The notes under the pieces are model-generated. The model did no database searches, had not been told where the DNA came from, and worked only from the letters and a program-made list of their open reading frames with translations. From an uncultured Lachnospiraceae bacterium (GTDB lineage: Bacteria > Bacillota > Clostridia > Lachnospirales > Lachnospiraceae), in assembly GCA_947630125.1 (NCBI GenBank), contig CANRGO010000001.1:26246-90245 (forward strand): DNA of 64,000 nucleotides. Direction: 5' to 3'. Numbering within the stretch: position 1 is the first letter of the stretch; each line of letters starts with the position of its first letter. The translations under genes and the position numbers were made by a program. Positions 29,380 through 38,988 of the stretch are shown piece by piece.

Positions 29380-30402
29380 ATGAATATAAAGAACTATCAA
29401 ATGCCTGCGGAGTGGGAGATACATGAAAGAACAATCATGGAATGGCCAGTTAAGGATGCCTTAGTATTTCCAGAAAATTATCAGGAAGTAGCGAAAAGCT
29501 ATGCAGAAGTAGCAAATGCAATTGCGGAGTTTGAACCGGTAACACTTTTGGTTCATGAAGATACCTTTGAAGAAGCGAAACTCGTTTGCAATAAAAACGT
29601 GGAACTCTTGATTTTGCCACATAACGATGCCTGGTGCCGAGATAATGGACCAACCTTTGTTTGGAATAAAGAGAAAGAACTCGCTGGTATCGATTGGATG
29701 TTTAATGCCTGGGGAGAACGTTTCAAACCTTATGATTTAGATAATCAGGTAGCCGCTAAGATTCTGAATATTCTGAATGTTCCATGCGTATCTGCGGATT
29801 TTGTACTGGAAGGCGGCTCGATTCATGTGGACGGAGAAGGAACGCTTCTTACTACAAAGGAATGTTTATTGAACAACAATCGTAATCCATTGCTGTCTCT
29901 GACAGATATAGAAGCAAGACTCAAAAACTATCTTGGGATACAAACAGTAATTTGGTTAAATCGTGGATTGTTTGGTGATGAGACGGATGGTCATGTGGAT
30001 AATGTAGCATGTTTCGTAAAGCCGGGAGTGGTTTTAATTCAGGCGTGTCACGATACTCAAAATCCAAATTATGAGTATTCACATGAAAACTTAAATATAT
30101 TAAAAGAGGCTAAGGATGCGATGGGAAGAAGCCTTCAGATTGTAGAACTTCCTCAACCACCACGTAGATTTTATGAAGGTGTGGAATTAACTTTGAGTTA
30201 TATGAACTATTATTTGGTAAACGGCGGACTTATTTTACCGGTTTTTGGTGGAGATGCGGAAAGCTGTGATCAGGAAGTAATTCGTATTTTAAGCAAACTG
30301 TATCCAGAACGCCAAATAGTAACAGTAGATGGAATGGGACTTATTAAAGAAGGTGGAAATGTACACTGTATAACCCAGCAAATGCCAAAAGGAAATCATT
30401 AA
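29380..30402 (+). CDS. aguA: Agmatine deiminase
   Basis: MPAEWEIHERTIMEWP, WCRDNGPTFV, GGNVHCITQQ motifs. Confidence 0.94.
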   Translation: MNIKNYQMPAEWEIHERTIMEWPVKDALVFPENYQEVAKSYAEVANAIAEFEPVTLLVHEDTFEEAKLVCNKNVELLILPHNDAWCRDNGPTFVWNKEKELAGIDWMFNAWGERFKPYDLDNQVAAKILNILNVPCVSADFVLEGGSIHVDGEGTLLTTKECLLNNNRNPLLSLTDIEARLKNYLGIQTVIWLNRGLFGDETDGHVDNVACFVKPGVVLIQACHDTQNPNYEYSHENLNILKEAKDAMGRSLQIVELPQPPRRFYEGVELTLSYMNYYLVNGGLILPVFGGDAESCDQEVIRILSKLYPERQIVTVDGMGLIKEGGNVHCITQQMPKGNH

Positions 30403-30433
30403 AGTCAGGGGTTTGACCCAGATAAGGAGCAAC

Positions 30434-31312
30434 ATGAGATTAGTAAAAGTTGCAGCTACACAAATGAGCTGTTCAGATAATCAGGAACATAATATTCAAA
30501 AGGCAGAACTTTTTGTTAGAAAGGCAGCCAAAGAAGGAGCGCAGATTATTCTTTTACAGGAGTTATTTGAGAATCTGTATTTTTGCCAAAAAGAAATTGA
30601 AGAACAGTATGCACTTGCAAAGTCTTTAGAAGAGAATAAGGCAATTCTTCATTTTCAAAAAATCGCAAAGGAGTTACAGATCGTTCTTCCTATCAGTTTT
30701 TATGAAAGACAAAATAATGCCAGATATAATTCGATTGCTATCATTGATGGAGATGGTGAAATCTTAGGTGTGTATCGGAAAAGTCATATTCCGGATGGAC
30801 CAGGTTATGAAGAAAAATATTATTTCAACCCAGGTGACACGGGTTTTCGCGTATGGCAAACGATGTACGCAAAAATAGGAGTTGGTATATGCTGGGATCA
30901 ATGGTTTCCAGAAGCAGCAAGAGCCATGGCACTCATGGGTGCAGAATTATTGTTTTATCCAACAGCCATTGGTTCCGAACCGCATAATGCACAGATTGAT
31001 TCCAAGGATCATTGGCAGCGTTGTATGATTGGACATAGTGCCAGCAATGTGATGCCTGTAATTGCCAGCAACCGTGTGGGAGTAGAAGTAATCGAAGATT
31101 CCAGCATTTCCTTTTATGGTTCCTCTTTTATTACTGATGCTACGGGAGGAATTTTAAAGGAAGCAGATCGAACAGAAGAAACCACGTTGGTTTGCCAGTT
31201 TGATTTGGATGAAATAGAAGCATTAAGAACCTCTTGGGGAATATTCAGAGACCGCAGACCAGATTTATATAAGCCCTTATTAACATTTGATGGAGTGAAC
31301 CAAGTTCAATAA
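30434..31312 (+). CDS. aguB: N-carbamoylputrescine amidase
   Basis: Nitrilase-family LLQELFENLYFC, YRKSHIPDGPGYEEKYYFNPGDTGF, GICWDQWFPEAARAMAL; ATG 30434 after AAGGAG. Confidence 0.94.
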   Translation: MRLVKVAATQMSCSDNQEHNIQKAELFVRKAAKEGAQIILLQELFENLYFCQKEIEEQYALAKSLEENKAILHFQKIAKELQIVLPISFYERQNNARYNSIAIIDGDGEILGVYRKSHIPDGPGYEEKYYFNPGDTGFRVWQTMYAKIGVGICWDQWFPEAARAMALMGAELLFYPTAIGSEPHNAQIDSKDHWQRCMIGHSASNVMPVIASNRVGVEVIEDSSISFYGSSFITDATGGILKEADRTEETTLVCQFDLDEIEALRTSWGIFRDRRPDLYKPLLTFDGVNQVQ

Positions 31313-31335
31313 CAGGGAAAGGATTGGTGAAACAT

Positions 31336-32466
31336 ATGAATCAATCAGACTTAAGTAGGAACTATTATATGTTAGAAAAAGGACCCTTAAGTAGGCAAGG
31401 TTATGACTGGTGGTGGCATAATTTTACTGCTTATCATAAAGAAACAGGAAAAGCAAAAGCCTTCTTTATTGAATATTATGTGTGTAATCCTGCACTTGCA
31501 GAAAAAGCAGCAGTGCTTGGACAACTTGAAGAAAACAAGAAAAAAGCTAAGAAACCATCCTATGCCATGATAAAAGTCGGAACCTGGGGAGAAGAGCCAA
31601 GACAAATTCACAATTTTTATCCAATTGCAGATTTTAAGGCTACAAAAGCTCCACTTACAGTTCAAATTGGCCCATGCAGTCTTTCAGAGGAACATATGAA
31701 AGGATTTTGTAAGGTTTCAGAAAATGACAGCCTTCTTCATCCGGAATACATGTGTAATGGGGGTGAAATGAGTTGGGATTTGAAAATAAAAAAGAAAATT
31801 CCTTTTCATGTTGGTTATGGAGCATCTGAATTCTTTCGAAAATTGAATGCTTTTGAGATGTTTTGGCATGCAGAAGGAATCAAAACAGAATATGAAGGTG
31901 AACTAATCTATCAAGGACAGGTTTATCAGGTGATTCCTAAAAAGTCCTATGGCTATGCAGATAAAAACTGGGGAAAAGATTATACTTCACCCTGGCTTTG
32001 GATTAGCAGTTGTCATATGAGAAGTTTGTTTACTGGACGTGAACTTGAAAATTCAGCCATTGAATTTGGTGGAGGTAGACCTAAAGCATTTGGTTTTGAT
32101 TTGGGTAAAAAAATACTTGGATGTTTTAATTACGAAGGAACAGAGTATGAGTTTAATTTTTCCAGATTTTGGACCGGTGCCAAAGTGGAATTTAAATTTC
32201 ATGAAGGAAAAAAGGAAAACATCTGGAAAGTGAAAGCCAAAAACCATAAAGCATATCTGACCCTTACCTTACACTGTCCCAAAGAAGAGATGCTCTTAAT
32301 TCAATATGAAGCACCAAATGGTAAGAAACTTCATAATAAATTGTGGAATGGTGGAACCGGATATGGAGAACTAAAACTTTATCACACCTACAACAAAACA
32401 AAAACGTTAATCGATCATATAGCTTTTGAAAACACTGGCTGCGAGTACGGTGAATATGATAATTGA
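31336..32466 (+). CDS. Tocopherol-cyclase-like family protein
   Basis: GYDWWWHNFTAY, SYGYADKNWGKDYTSPWLWISS. Confidence 0.7.
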   Translation: MNQSDLSRNYYMLEKGPLSRQGYDWWWHNFTAYHKETGKAKAFFIEYYVCNPALAEKAAVLGQLEENKKKAKKPSYAMIKVGTWGEEPRQIHNFYPIADFKATKAPLTVQIGPCSLSEEHMKGFCKVSENDSLLHPEYMCNGGEMSWDLKIKKKIPFHVGYGASEFFRKLNAFEMFWHAEGIKTEYEGELIYQGQVYQVIPKKSYGYADKNWGKDYTSPWLWISSCHMRSLFTGRELENSAIEFGGGRPKAFGFDLGKKILGCFNYEGTEYEFNFSRFWTGAKVEFKFHEGKKENIWKVKAKNHKAYLTLTLHCPKEEMLLIQYEAPNGKKLHNKLWNGGTGYGELKLYHTYNKTKTLIDHIAFENTGCEYGEYDN

Positions 32467-32493
32467 TAAAAATTAAATTTGATATATAAATTT

Positions 32494-32595
32494 TAGCCTG
32501 TAATTATAATTCATAAAGAGACCGTTTGTCAGCCATTATTATGAGCGACAACTGAATGAAAATGTGTCTCTGTTGAATTTATAATTTACAGGCTA
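32494..32595. other. 102-bp structured intergenic element bounded by TAGCCTGTAA/TTACAGGCTA inverted repeats
   Basis: Nested pairings: outer arms with AT-rich extension, inner AGAGAC/GTCTCT and TTGTC/GACAA. Confidence 0.6.
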
Positions 32596-32644
32596 GACTT
32601 TTGTAGTATCCACCTAATTTTATAATTATTTCATAACTGTTTTA

Positions 32645-32686
32645 TTGACAGTGTCAAATAACTGTTATACCATTGTTATAACAGTT
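32645..32686 (+). promoter_or_regulatory. Promoter region with operator-like dyad upstream of GntR-clpC
   Basis: TTGACA (32645-32650) N17 TACCAT; perfect inverted repeat AACTGTTATA-N7-TATAACAGTT (32660-32686) over the -10. Confidence 0.7.
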
Positions 32687-32725
32687 TTGATGACTTATGA
32701 AAACCTATGAAAGGAGATCCTGTTT

Positions 32726-33097
32726 ATGTTTATTGAAATCAATTTTAACAGCGATGAGGCCATATATTTACAGCTTAGAAATCAAATCATACTTGGGATA
32801 GCTACATCCAGATTTCAAGAAGGAGATCCACTTCCATCGGTGAGGCAGTTAGCAGAAGCAATTGGAATTAACATGCATACTGTGAATAAAGCATATACGG
32901 TGCTAAAGCAGGAAGGGTTTGTAAAAGTAGACCGAAGACGAGGTGCTGTGATTGCAATTGATATGAATAAACTTCATGCCATTGGTGAATTGGAAGAAGA
33001 CCTGCGAGTGGTATTAGCAAAAGCAATTTGCAAGAATATATCCAAAGAAGATGTATATGAAATGATTGATATTATTTATGAGGACTACGGTTGCTAA
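32726..33097 (+). CDS. GntR-family (YtrA-like) transcriptional regulator
   Basis: AIYLQLRNQIILGIATSRFQEGDPLPSVRQLAEAIGINMHTVNKAYTVLKQEGFV. Confidence 0.92.
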   Translation: MFIEINFNSDEAIYLQLRNQIILGIATSRFQEGDPLPSVRQLAEAIGINMHTVNKAYTVLKQEGFVKVDRRRGAVIAIDMNKLHAIGELEEDLRVVLAKAICKNISKEDVYEMIDIIYEDYGC

Positions 33098-33131
33098 TCA
33101 GACTGTTAGATTAGAATATGGAGGATATAAT

Positions 33132-35576
33132 ATGCCACAATTTACAGATAAAGCAAAAGCTGCTCTACAACAGGCAGAGGCAGTTTCAAAAAAAGAAAAA
33201 CACCATTATATTGGTAGTGAACATTTACTTTTGGGTCTTTTAAAAGAAGGAACCGGAGTTGCAGCGGCCGTACTTTTAGCCAACGGAATTGAAGCGAAAC
33301 GACTTCAGCAAATGATTGACGAATTAATAGCACCTGACAATGTAGGTGTAGCGGTTCGTGAAAAAGATGGCTATTCTCCAAGGGCTTTGGCTATTTTGGA
33401 AGAAGCACATACACAGGCTAGAAAATTTGAATCAGAAACAACGGGTACGGAACATTTGCTGATTGCGATTCTTCGTGATACAGATAGTGTTGCGGTACGA
33501 CTTTTAAATACCTTAAATATTCAGGTACAGAAACTTTATGTTGAAGTTTTATTAGCGATGGGACAAGATCCTGCCTCCTTTAAAGAAGAATTAAGCAAAC
33601 AGTTGAAAAAGAAACCTGCGGGAACGCAGACCTTAGATCAGTTTAGTAGAGACTTAACGGACTATGCAAGAATCGGTAAACTTGATCCAGTGATTGGCAG
33701 AGAAAGTGAAATCCAAAGGGTTATTCAGATATTAAGCAGGAGAACAAAAAATAATCCTTGTCTGATAGGTGAACCTGGAGTTGGTAAAACAGCTATCGTG
33801 GAAGGATTGGCACTAAGAATTGTGAATAATTTGGTTCCTGATACAGTTAAAGGGAAACGAGTTGTTACACTAGATTTATCTGCCATGGTTGCGGGAAGTA
33901 AATATCGTGGAGAGTTCGAAGAACGTATTAAAAAGGTTTTGAAAGAGGTTATGGATGATGGCAATATCATTCTTTTTCTCGATGAAATTCATACCATAAT
34001 CGGAGCAGGTGGAGCAGAAGGAGCAATTGATGCATCCAATATTCTAAAACCTTCTCTGGCAAGGGGAGAAATTCAGTTGATTGGAGCAACGACCATCTCT
34101 GAGTACCGTAAACATATTGAAAAAGATGCTGCCTTAGAGAGAAGATTCCAGCCTTGTTTAGTGGAAGAGCCAACAGAAGAAGAAGCGATACGCATTCTGT
34201 CAGGAGTTAAATCAAAGTACGAAGATCATCATAAGGTTACTATAACAGATCAGGCCATTGAAACAGCAGTGAAATTATCCAGTCGTTATATTAATGATCG
34301 AAATCTTCCAGATAAGGCAATTGATTTAATCGATGAAGCAGCCAGTGCCTTAAAATTAAAGAAAATGGTCCGCCCTGCCAAATTAGAAGAAATGAAACAG
34401 GAAATCATTCAATTATCAGATGAAGTGGAACAGAGTTTACGAGCAAAAGACCTGGAAAATGCAAGGGACGCAAAAGTGAAACTAGAACTACTTCAGATAA
34501 AATATGAGAAAGCTGTTAACAAAGATGAAAAGAAACAAAGCGAAACAACGTATCTTGTGGATGAACAGGAAATAGCAGAAGTGGTTGCTACCTGGACAAA
34601 AATTCCGGTTAAAAAGCTGGCAGAAAAAGAAAGTGAAAAACTTTTAAAACTGGAAGCATTGCTACATCAGAGAGTAATTGGGCAGGAAGAAGCAGTAACT
34701 GCTGTTGCCAGAGCGATGAGACGAGGCAGAGTTGGCTTGCAGGATCCAAATCGTCCAATTGGTTCATTTTTATTTTTAGGACCAACTGGTGTTGGAAAAA
34801 CAGAGCTAAGTAAAGCACTTGCAGAGGCAATGTTTGGTTCTGAGAGTTCCCTGATTCGTGTCGATATGTCAGAGTATATGGAATCACATTCCGTATCCAA
34901 AATGATTGGATCCCCACCAGGGTATGTGGGCTTTGATGAAGGTGGACAATTAAGTGAGAAAATCAGAAAAAATCCTTACTCAGTGGTTCTTTTTGATGAA
35001 GTAGAAAAAGCACATCCAGATGTATTTAATATTTTGCTTCAGGTTTTGGATGATGGTCATATCACAGATTCAAAGGGTCGTAAGGTGAATTTCAAAAACA
35101 CCATCATTATTATGACATCCAATGCTGGTGCACAGAAAATTATAGAACCTAAAAACTTAGGATTCGCTTCAAACGTAACGCAAAAGCAGGAATACGAAGC
35201 GATGAAGTCAGGTGTTATGGAAGAAGTTAAGAGACTCTTTAAACCAGAGTTTATCAATCGTATTGATGAAATTATTGTGTTCCATCCATTGAACAAAGAA
35301 AATATGAAAGAAATCATTACCCTTTTATCAAAGAATTTAATCAAACGTGCTGAGAAGCAAATGAATATTTCTTTAAGCCTGTCACCAATGGTAAAAGATG
35401 AACTGGTAACAAAGTATGCAGATTTGAAAATGGGTGCAAGACCTTTGAAAAGAGCAATCCAAACTGTAATTGAAGATAAGTTGGCAGAAGAAATTCTATC
35501 CCAGCGAGTAAAAGCAGGAGATAAGGTTTTGGTTGGTATTAAGAATAAAGAAATTGTTTTTTCAACTAAAAAATGA
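33132..35576 (+). CDS. clpC: ATP-dependent Clp protease ATP-binding subunit ClpC
   Basis: Clp N domain, two AAA+ modules ([29 protein letters not shown]), UVR-like linker. Confidence 0.95.
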   Translation: MPQFTDKAKAALQQAEAVSKKEKHHYIGSEHLLLGLLKEGTGVAAAVLLANGIEAKRLQQMIDELIAPDNVGVAVREKDGYSPRALAILEEAHTQARKFESETTGTEHLLIAILRDTDSVAVRLLNTLNIQVQKLYVEVLLAMGQDPASFKEELSKQLKKKPAGTQTLDQFSRDLTDYARIGKLDPVIGRESEIQRVIQILSRRTKNNPCLIGEPGVGKTAIVEGLALRIVNNLVPDTVKGKRVVTLDLSAMVAGSKYRGEFEERIKKVLKEVMDDGNIILFLDEIHTIIGAGGAEGAIDASNILKPSLARGEIQLIGATTISEYRKHIEKDAALERRFQPCLVEEPTEEEAIRILSGVKSKYEDHHKVTITDQAIETAVKLSSRYINDRNLPDKAIDLIDEAASALKLKKMVRPAKLEEMKQEIIQLSDEVEQSLRAKDLENARDAKVKLELLQIKYEKAVNKDEKKQSETTYLVDEQEIAEVVATWTKIPVKKLAEKESEKLLKLEALLHQRVIGQEEAVTAVARAMRRGRVGLQDPNRPIGSFLFLGPTGVGKTELSKALAEAMFGSESSLIRVDMSEYMESHSVSKMIGSPPGYVGFDEGGQLSEKIRKNPYSVVLFDEVEKAHPDVFNILLQVLDDGHITDSKGRKVNFKNTIIIMTSNAGAQKIIEPKNLGFASNVTQKQEYEAMKSGVMEEVKRLFKPEFINRIDEIIVFHPLNKENMKEIITLLSKNLIKRAEKQMNISLSLSPMVKDELVTKYADLKMGARPLKRAIQTVIEDKLAEEILSQRVKAGDKVLVGIKNKEIVFSTKK

Positions 35577-35661
35577 TATATTGAAAGTATTTAAAACAGA
35601 GATGCCACATTTTCTATAGGAGAAGATGAAAGGCAGGCAAATTCCCAGGAGGATATAAGAA

Positions 35662-36072
35662 ATGGCAGTTGTAGAACAGTTACTTTGTTCAGAAAATGAT
35701 GGAACAATTAGTTTTGGAAATCATGTGTTAGAAGAAAAAGCCAAGTTAGAAGACTTTAATCATGGTGGAGATATATATAAAGTAAAGACATTTAAAGCAA
35801 TGACTAAATTGGAAAAAAATGGAATGTTTTTATATGAATCAGTACCTGGAACCAGTGTGAATCATTTTCAGGAAACCGAAAAGGGACTTGAATTTTTTGT
35901 TCAGGGAGATGATGAAGCTCAGATTATTGTTGGTTTAGAGGATAATACAGAATATGAAGTTTTCATCAATGATGAAAGTGTAGGAATTATGAATACAGGT
36001 GTCAGTGGAAAATTAAATGTGAGTGTTGATTTTACAGATGTAAACCGTGTACATATTAAGATTGTGAAATAA
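35662..36072 (+). CDS. Conserved hypothetical protein between clpC and radA
   Basis: Good ORF with RBS (AGGAGG); 136 aa, no family confidently recognised. Confidence 0.65.
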   Translation: MAVVEQLLCSENDGTISFGNHVLEEKAKLEDFNHGGDIYKVKTFKAMTKLEKNGMFLYESVPGTSVNHFQETEKGLEFFVQGDDEAQIIVGLEDNTEYEVFINDESVGIMNTGVSGKLNVSVDFTDVNRVHIKIVK

Positions 36073-36131
36073 CATGTATGTTGAGACCGGGTGGTGGAAA
36101 ACTCCCCGGTCTATTTTTTAATGGGGGATTT

Positions 36132-37511
36132 ATGGCGAAAGCAAAAACAACAGTATTTTTCTGCCAGGAATGTGGTCATGAATCGGTTAAATGGCTGGGA
36201 CAGTGTCCTGGATGTAAGCAGTGGAATACCTTCGTAGAAGAACCAGTTGTCGGGGGTAAAGGAAATAGTGCACATAAAAAGCACACAACAGGAAGCGACC
36301 ATAATCCGGTTAGCCTTAAGGAAGTAATCATGAGTGACGATGAACGTTGCTCCACAAAAATGATTGAATTAGACCGAGTGCTAGGCGGAGGAATTGTACA
36401 TGGTTCACTGACTCTTGTAGGTGGGGATCCAGGAATCGGAAAGTCTACGCTGTTATTACAGATGTGCAGAAATATTGCAGACTCAGAAGAAAAAATTTTA
36501 TATATTTCAGGAGAAGAATCTTTAAAACAAATTAAAATTCGTGCAGAAAGAATAGGTAAATTCTCAGATTCTCTGTTACTGCTTTGTGAAACCGATCTTG
36601 CTGTAATAGAAGAGGTTATCAAAAAAATAAAACCTAAAGTGGTGATTATTGATTCGATACAAACCATGTTTTCAGAGGATGTTTCTTCTGCGCCAGGAAG
36701 CGTTTCCCAGGTTCGTGAATCCACGGGAATTTTACTTAAGATAGCAAAAGGAAGTGGAGTTTCTATTTTTATTGTGGGCCATGTTACAAAAGAAGGAACC
36801 GTTGCGGGACCTAGGGTTTTGGAACATATGGTTGATACGGTGTTGTATTTTGAAGGGGACAGACATGCTTCCTACCGTATTCTTCGGGCAGTGAAAAATC
36901 GCTTTGGTTCAACCAATGAGATTGGTGTCTTTGAAATGAGAAAAGAAGGACTGGTGGAAGTTTTAAATCCCTCAGAGTATATGTTAAGTGGAAAACCAGA
37001 TGGAGCCAGTGGTTCTGTTGTGGCCTGTTCTATGGAAGGCAGTCGCCCTATTTTACTGGAGATACAGGCATTGGTTAGTCGAACAAACTTTGGATTTCCA
37101 AAAAGACAGGCAACAGGTACGGACTTTAACCGAGTAAACCTGCTGATGGCTGTTTTGGAAAAAAGACTGCAACTTCAAATAGCAGATTGCGATGCCTATG
37201 TAAATATAGCAGGTGGACTTAAAGTGATGGAGCCAGCTTTAGATCTTGGTATCGTATTGGCACTTATTTCAAGCTTTAAAAACAAACCAATTTCAGATCA
37301 TGTTATGGCTTTTGGAGAGATTGGTCTAAGTGGAGAAGTACGAGCAGTCAGTCAGGTAGAACAGCGTGTGTTAGAAGCAAAAAAATTAGGATTTACAACC
37401 TGTATATTACCTCATGCATCGATGGAAAGCCTGAAAAAAATAAAAGAAATTGGAGATATTCAATTAATTGGACTTAAGAGTGTTCAAGATGCATTGAAAT
37501 TCTTATCATAA
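36132..37511 (+). CDS. radA: DNA repair protein RadA
   Basis: CQECGHESVKWLGQCPGCKQWNT, GGDPGIGKSTLLLQ, KNRFGSTNEIGVFEM. Confidence 0.96.
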   Translation: MAKAKTTVFFCQECGHESVKWLGQCPGCKQWNTFVEEPVVGGKGNSAHKKHTTGSDHNPVSLKEVIMSDDERCSTKMIELDRVLGGGIVHGSLTLVGGDPGIGKSTLLLQMCRNIADSEEKILYISGEESLKQIKIRAERIGKFSDSLLLLCETDLAVIEEVIKKIKPKVVIIDSIQTMFSEDVSSAPGSVSQVRESTGILLKIAKGSGVSIFIVGHVTKEGTVAGPRVLEHMVDTVLYFEGDRHASYRILRAVKNRFGSTNEIGVFEMRKEGLVEVLNPSEYMLSGKPDGASGSVVACSMEGSRPILLEIQALVSRTNFGFPKRQATGTDFNRVNLLMAVLEKRLQLQIADCDAYVNIAGGLKVMEPALDLGIVLALISSFKNKPISDHVMAFGEIGLSGEVRAVSQVEQRVLEAKKLGFTTCILPHASMESLKKIKEIGDIQLIGLKSVQDALKFLS

Positions 37512-37525
37512 GAGGAGGAACTATT

Positions 37526-38839
37526 TTGTTAAGTAAGATATTATTTTTGGTGGTCTTAATTGCTCTTAATGCGTATTTTGCAGCATCAGAAATTGCTTTG
37601 ATTTCATTAAATGACAAAAGGATTAAATTGTTAGCCGAGGAAGGGAATAAAAAAGCTAAATTACTTGAACAATTTCTTGGAGAACCCAGCCGATTTTTAG
37701 CAACCATTCAAATTGGAATAACTTTGGCTGGTTTTTTAGCCAGTGCGTTTGCAGCAGAATCCTTTGCAGATCCAATTGTAGAGAATCTTATTGAACTGGG
37801 ACTTACGATACCAGAAACAATTATTCGCTTAATTGTAGTCTTACTTATTACAATTATTCTTTCTTATTTTACACTGGTTCTGGGTGAACTTGTGCCCAAA
37901 CGTATTGCTATGAATAAGGCGGAAAAAATTTCATTTGCTGTAGTGCGCTCACTTATTATTTTGTCAAAAATAACCAGCCCTTTTGTGAAACTACTTACAA
38001 ATTCAACGGATTTTTTTGTAAGACTTTTTGGTGTGGATCCAAATTCCTCAGTTGATGAAGTGACAGAAGAAGAAATTCGTATGATGGTAGATGTGGGTGA
38101 AGAAAAAGGGGCTATTCATGAACATGAAAAAATCATGATCAATAATATCTTTGAGTTTAATAATAAAACTGCTGAAGAGATTATGACCCATCGAACAGAA
38201 ATGGTTGCTTTTCCTATTAATATGGAAATTGAGCAGGTTCTTTCACTTTTGAAAACAGAACAGTATTCCCGTATTCCTGTGTATGAGGAAAGTCTAGATA
38301 ATATCGTTGGAATTTTATATGTGAAAGATTTGCTTCAGTTAATCGGGATTTGTAATCTTTCGGAGTTTCAGTTGGAAAATTTTATCAAAAAACCTATATT
38401 CGTTCCTACCCATAAAAAAATAGATGAACTTTTTCTAAACTTGAAAACAGTAAAAAATCATATGGCTGTTGTAATAGATGAGTATGGTGGAACCGCTGGA
38501 ATCGTAACCATGGAAGACTTGGTAGAAGAAATTGTTGGTAATATTTCTGATGAATATGACGAGGAAGATGAAATTGAAATTAAAAAAATTGAAGAGGATG
38601 TATATGAAATCAATGCTTTGATTTCTCTGAATGATATGAAACAATTTTTTCATATGGACTTTCCCTCAACAGAGTATGAAACTCTCAATGGTTTTTTGAT
38701 TCATCTGTTTGGCTATATACCACCAAAAGACCAAATTAGTGAAATAAACTATGAAAATCTTTATTTTAAAACACTGGTAGTGACAGATAAAAAAATTGAT
38801 AAAGTACTTGTACAAGTACTGCATAATAAAGAAGAATAG
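37526..38839 (+). CDS. Hemolysin-family CNNM/CBS-domain membrane protein (CorC/TlyC-like)
   Basis: N-terminal TM domain, CBS pair (EIMTHRTEMVAFP, VIDEYGGTAGIVTMEDLVEEIVG), C-terminal transporter-associated domain; TTG start behind AGGAGG. Confidence 0.9.
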   Translation: MLSKILFLVVLIALNAYFAASEIALISLNDKRIKLLAEEGNKKAKLLEQFLGEPSRFLATIQIGITLAGFLASAFAAESFADPIVENLIELGLTIPETIIRLIVVLLITIILSYFTLVLGELVPKRIAMNKAEKISFAVVRSLIILSKITSPFVKLLTNSTDFFVRLFGVDPNSSVDEVTEEEIRMMVDVGEEKGAIHEHEKIMINNIFEFNNKTAEEIMTHRTEMVAFPINMEIEQVLSLLKTEQYSRIPVYEESLDNIVGILYVKDLLQLIGICNLSEFQLENFIKKPIFVPTHKKIDELFLNLKTVKNHMAVVIDEYGGTAGIVTMEDLVEEIVGNISDEYDEEDEIEIKKIEEDVYEINALISLNDMKQFFHMDFPSTEYETLNGFLIHLFGYIPPKDQISEINYENLYFKTLVVTDKKIDKVLVQVLHNKEE

Positions 38840-38988
38840 GGAAAAGAAGTTCGTGGATTATTCCATGAGCTTCTTTTGTTTGAATTGCGCTTTGTCAAAT
38901 ATTATGTTAAAATTAACTATATTTTACAGCAATTACGATTAAATTGTGTTGTATGTGTACAACTTTTGGCGAAATATGGAGGGGTTCC

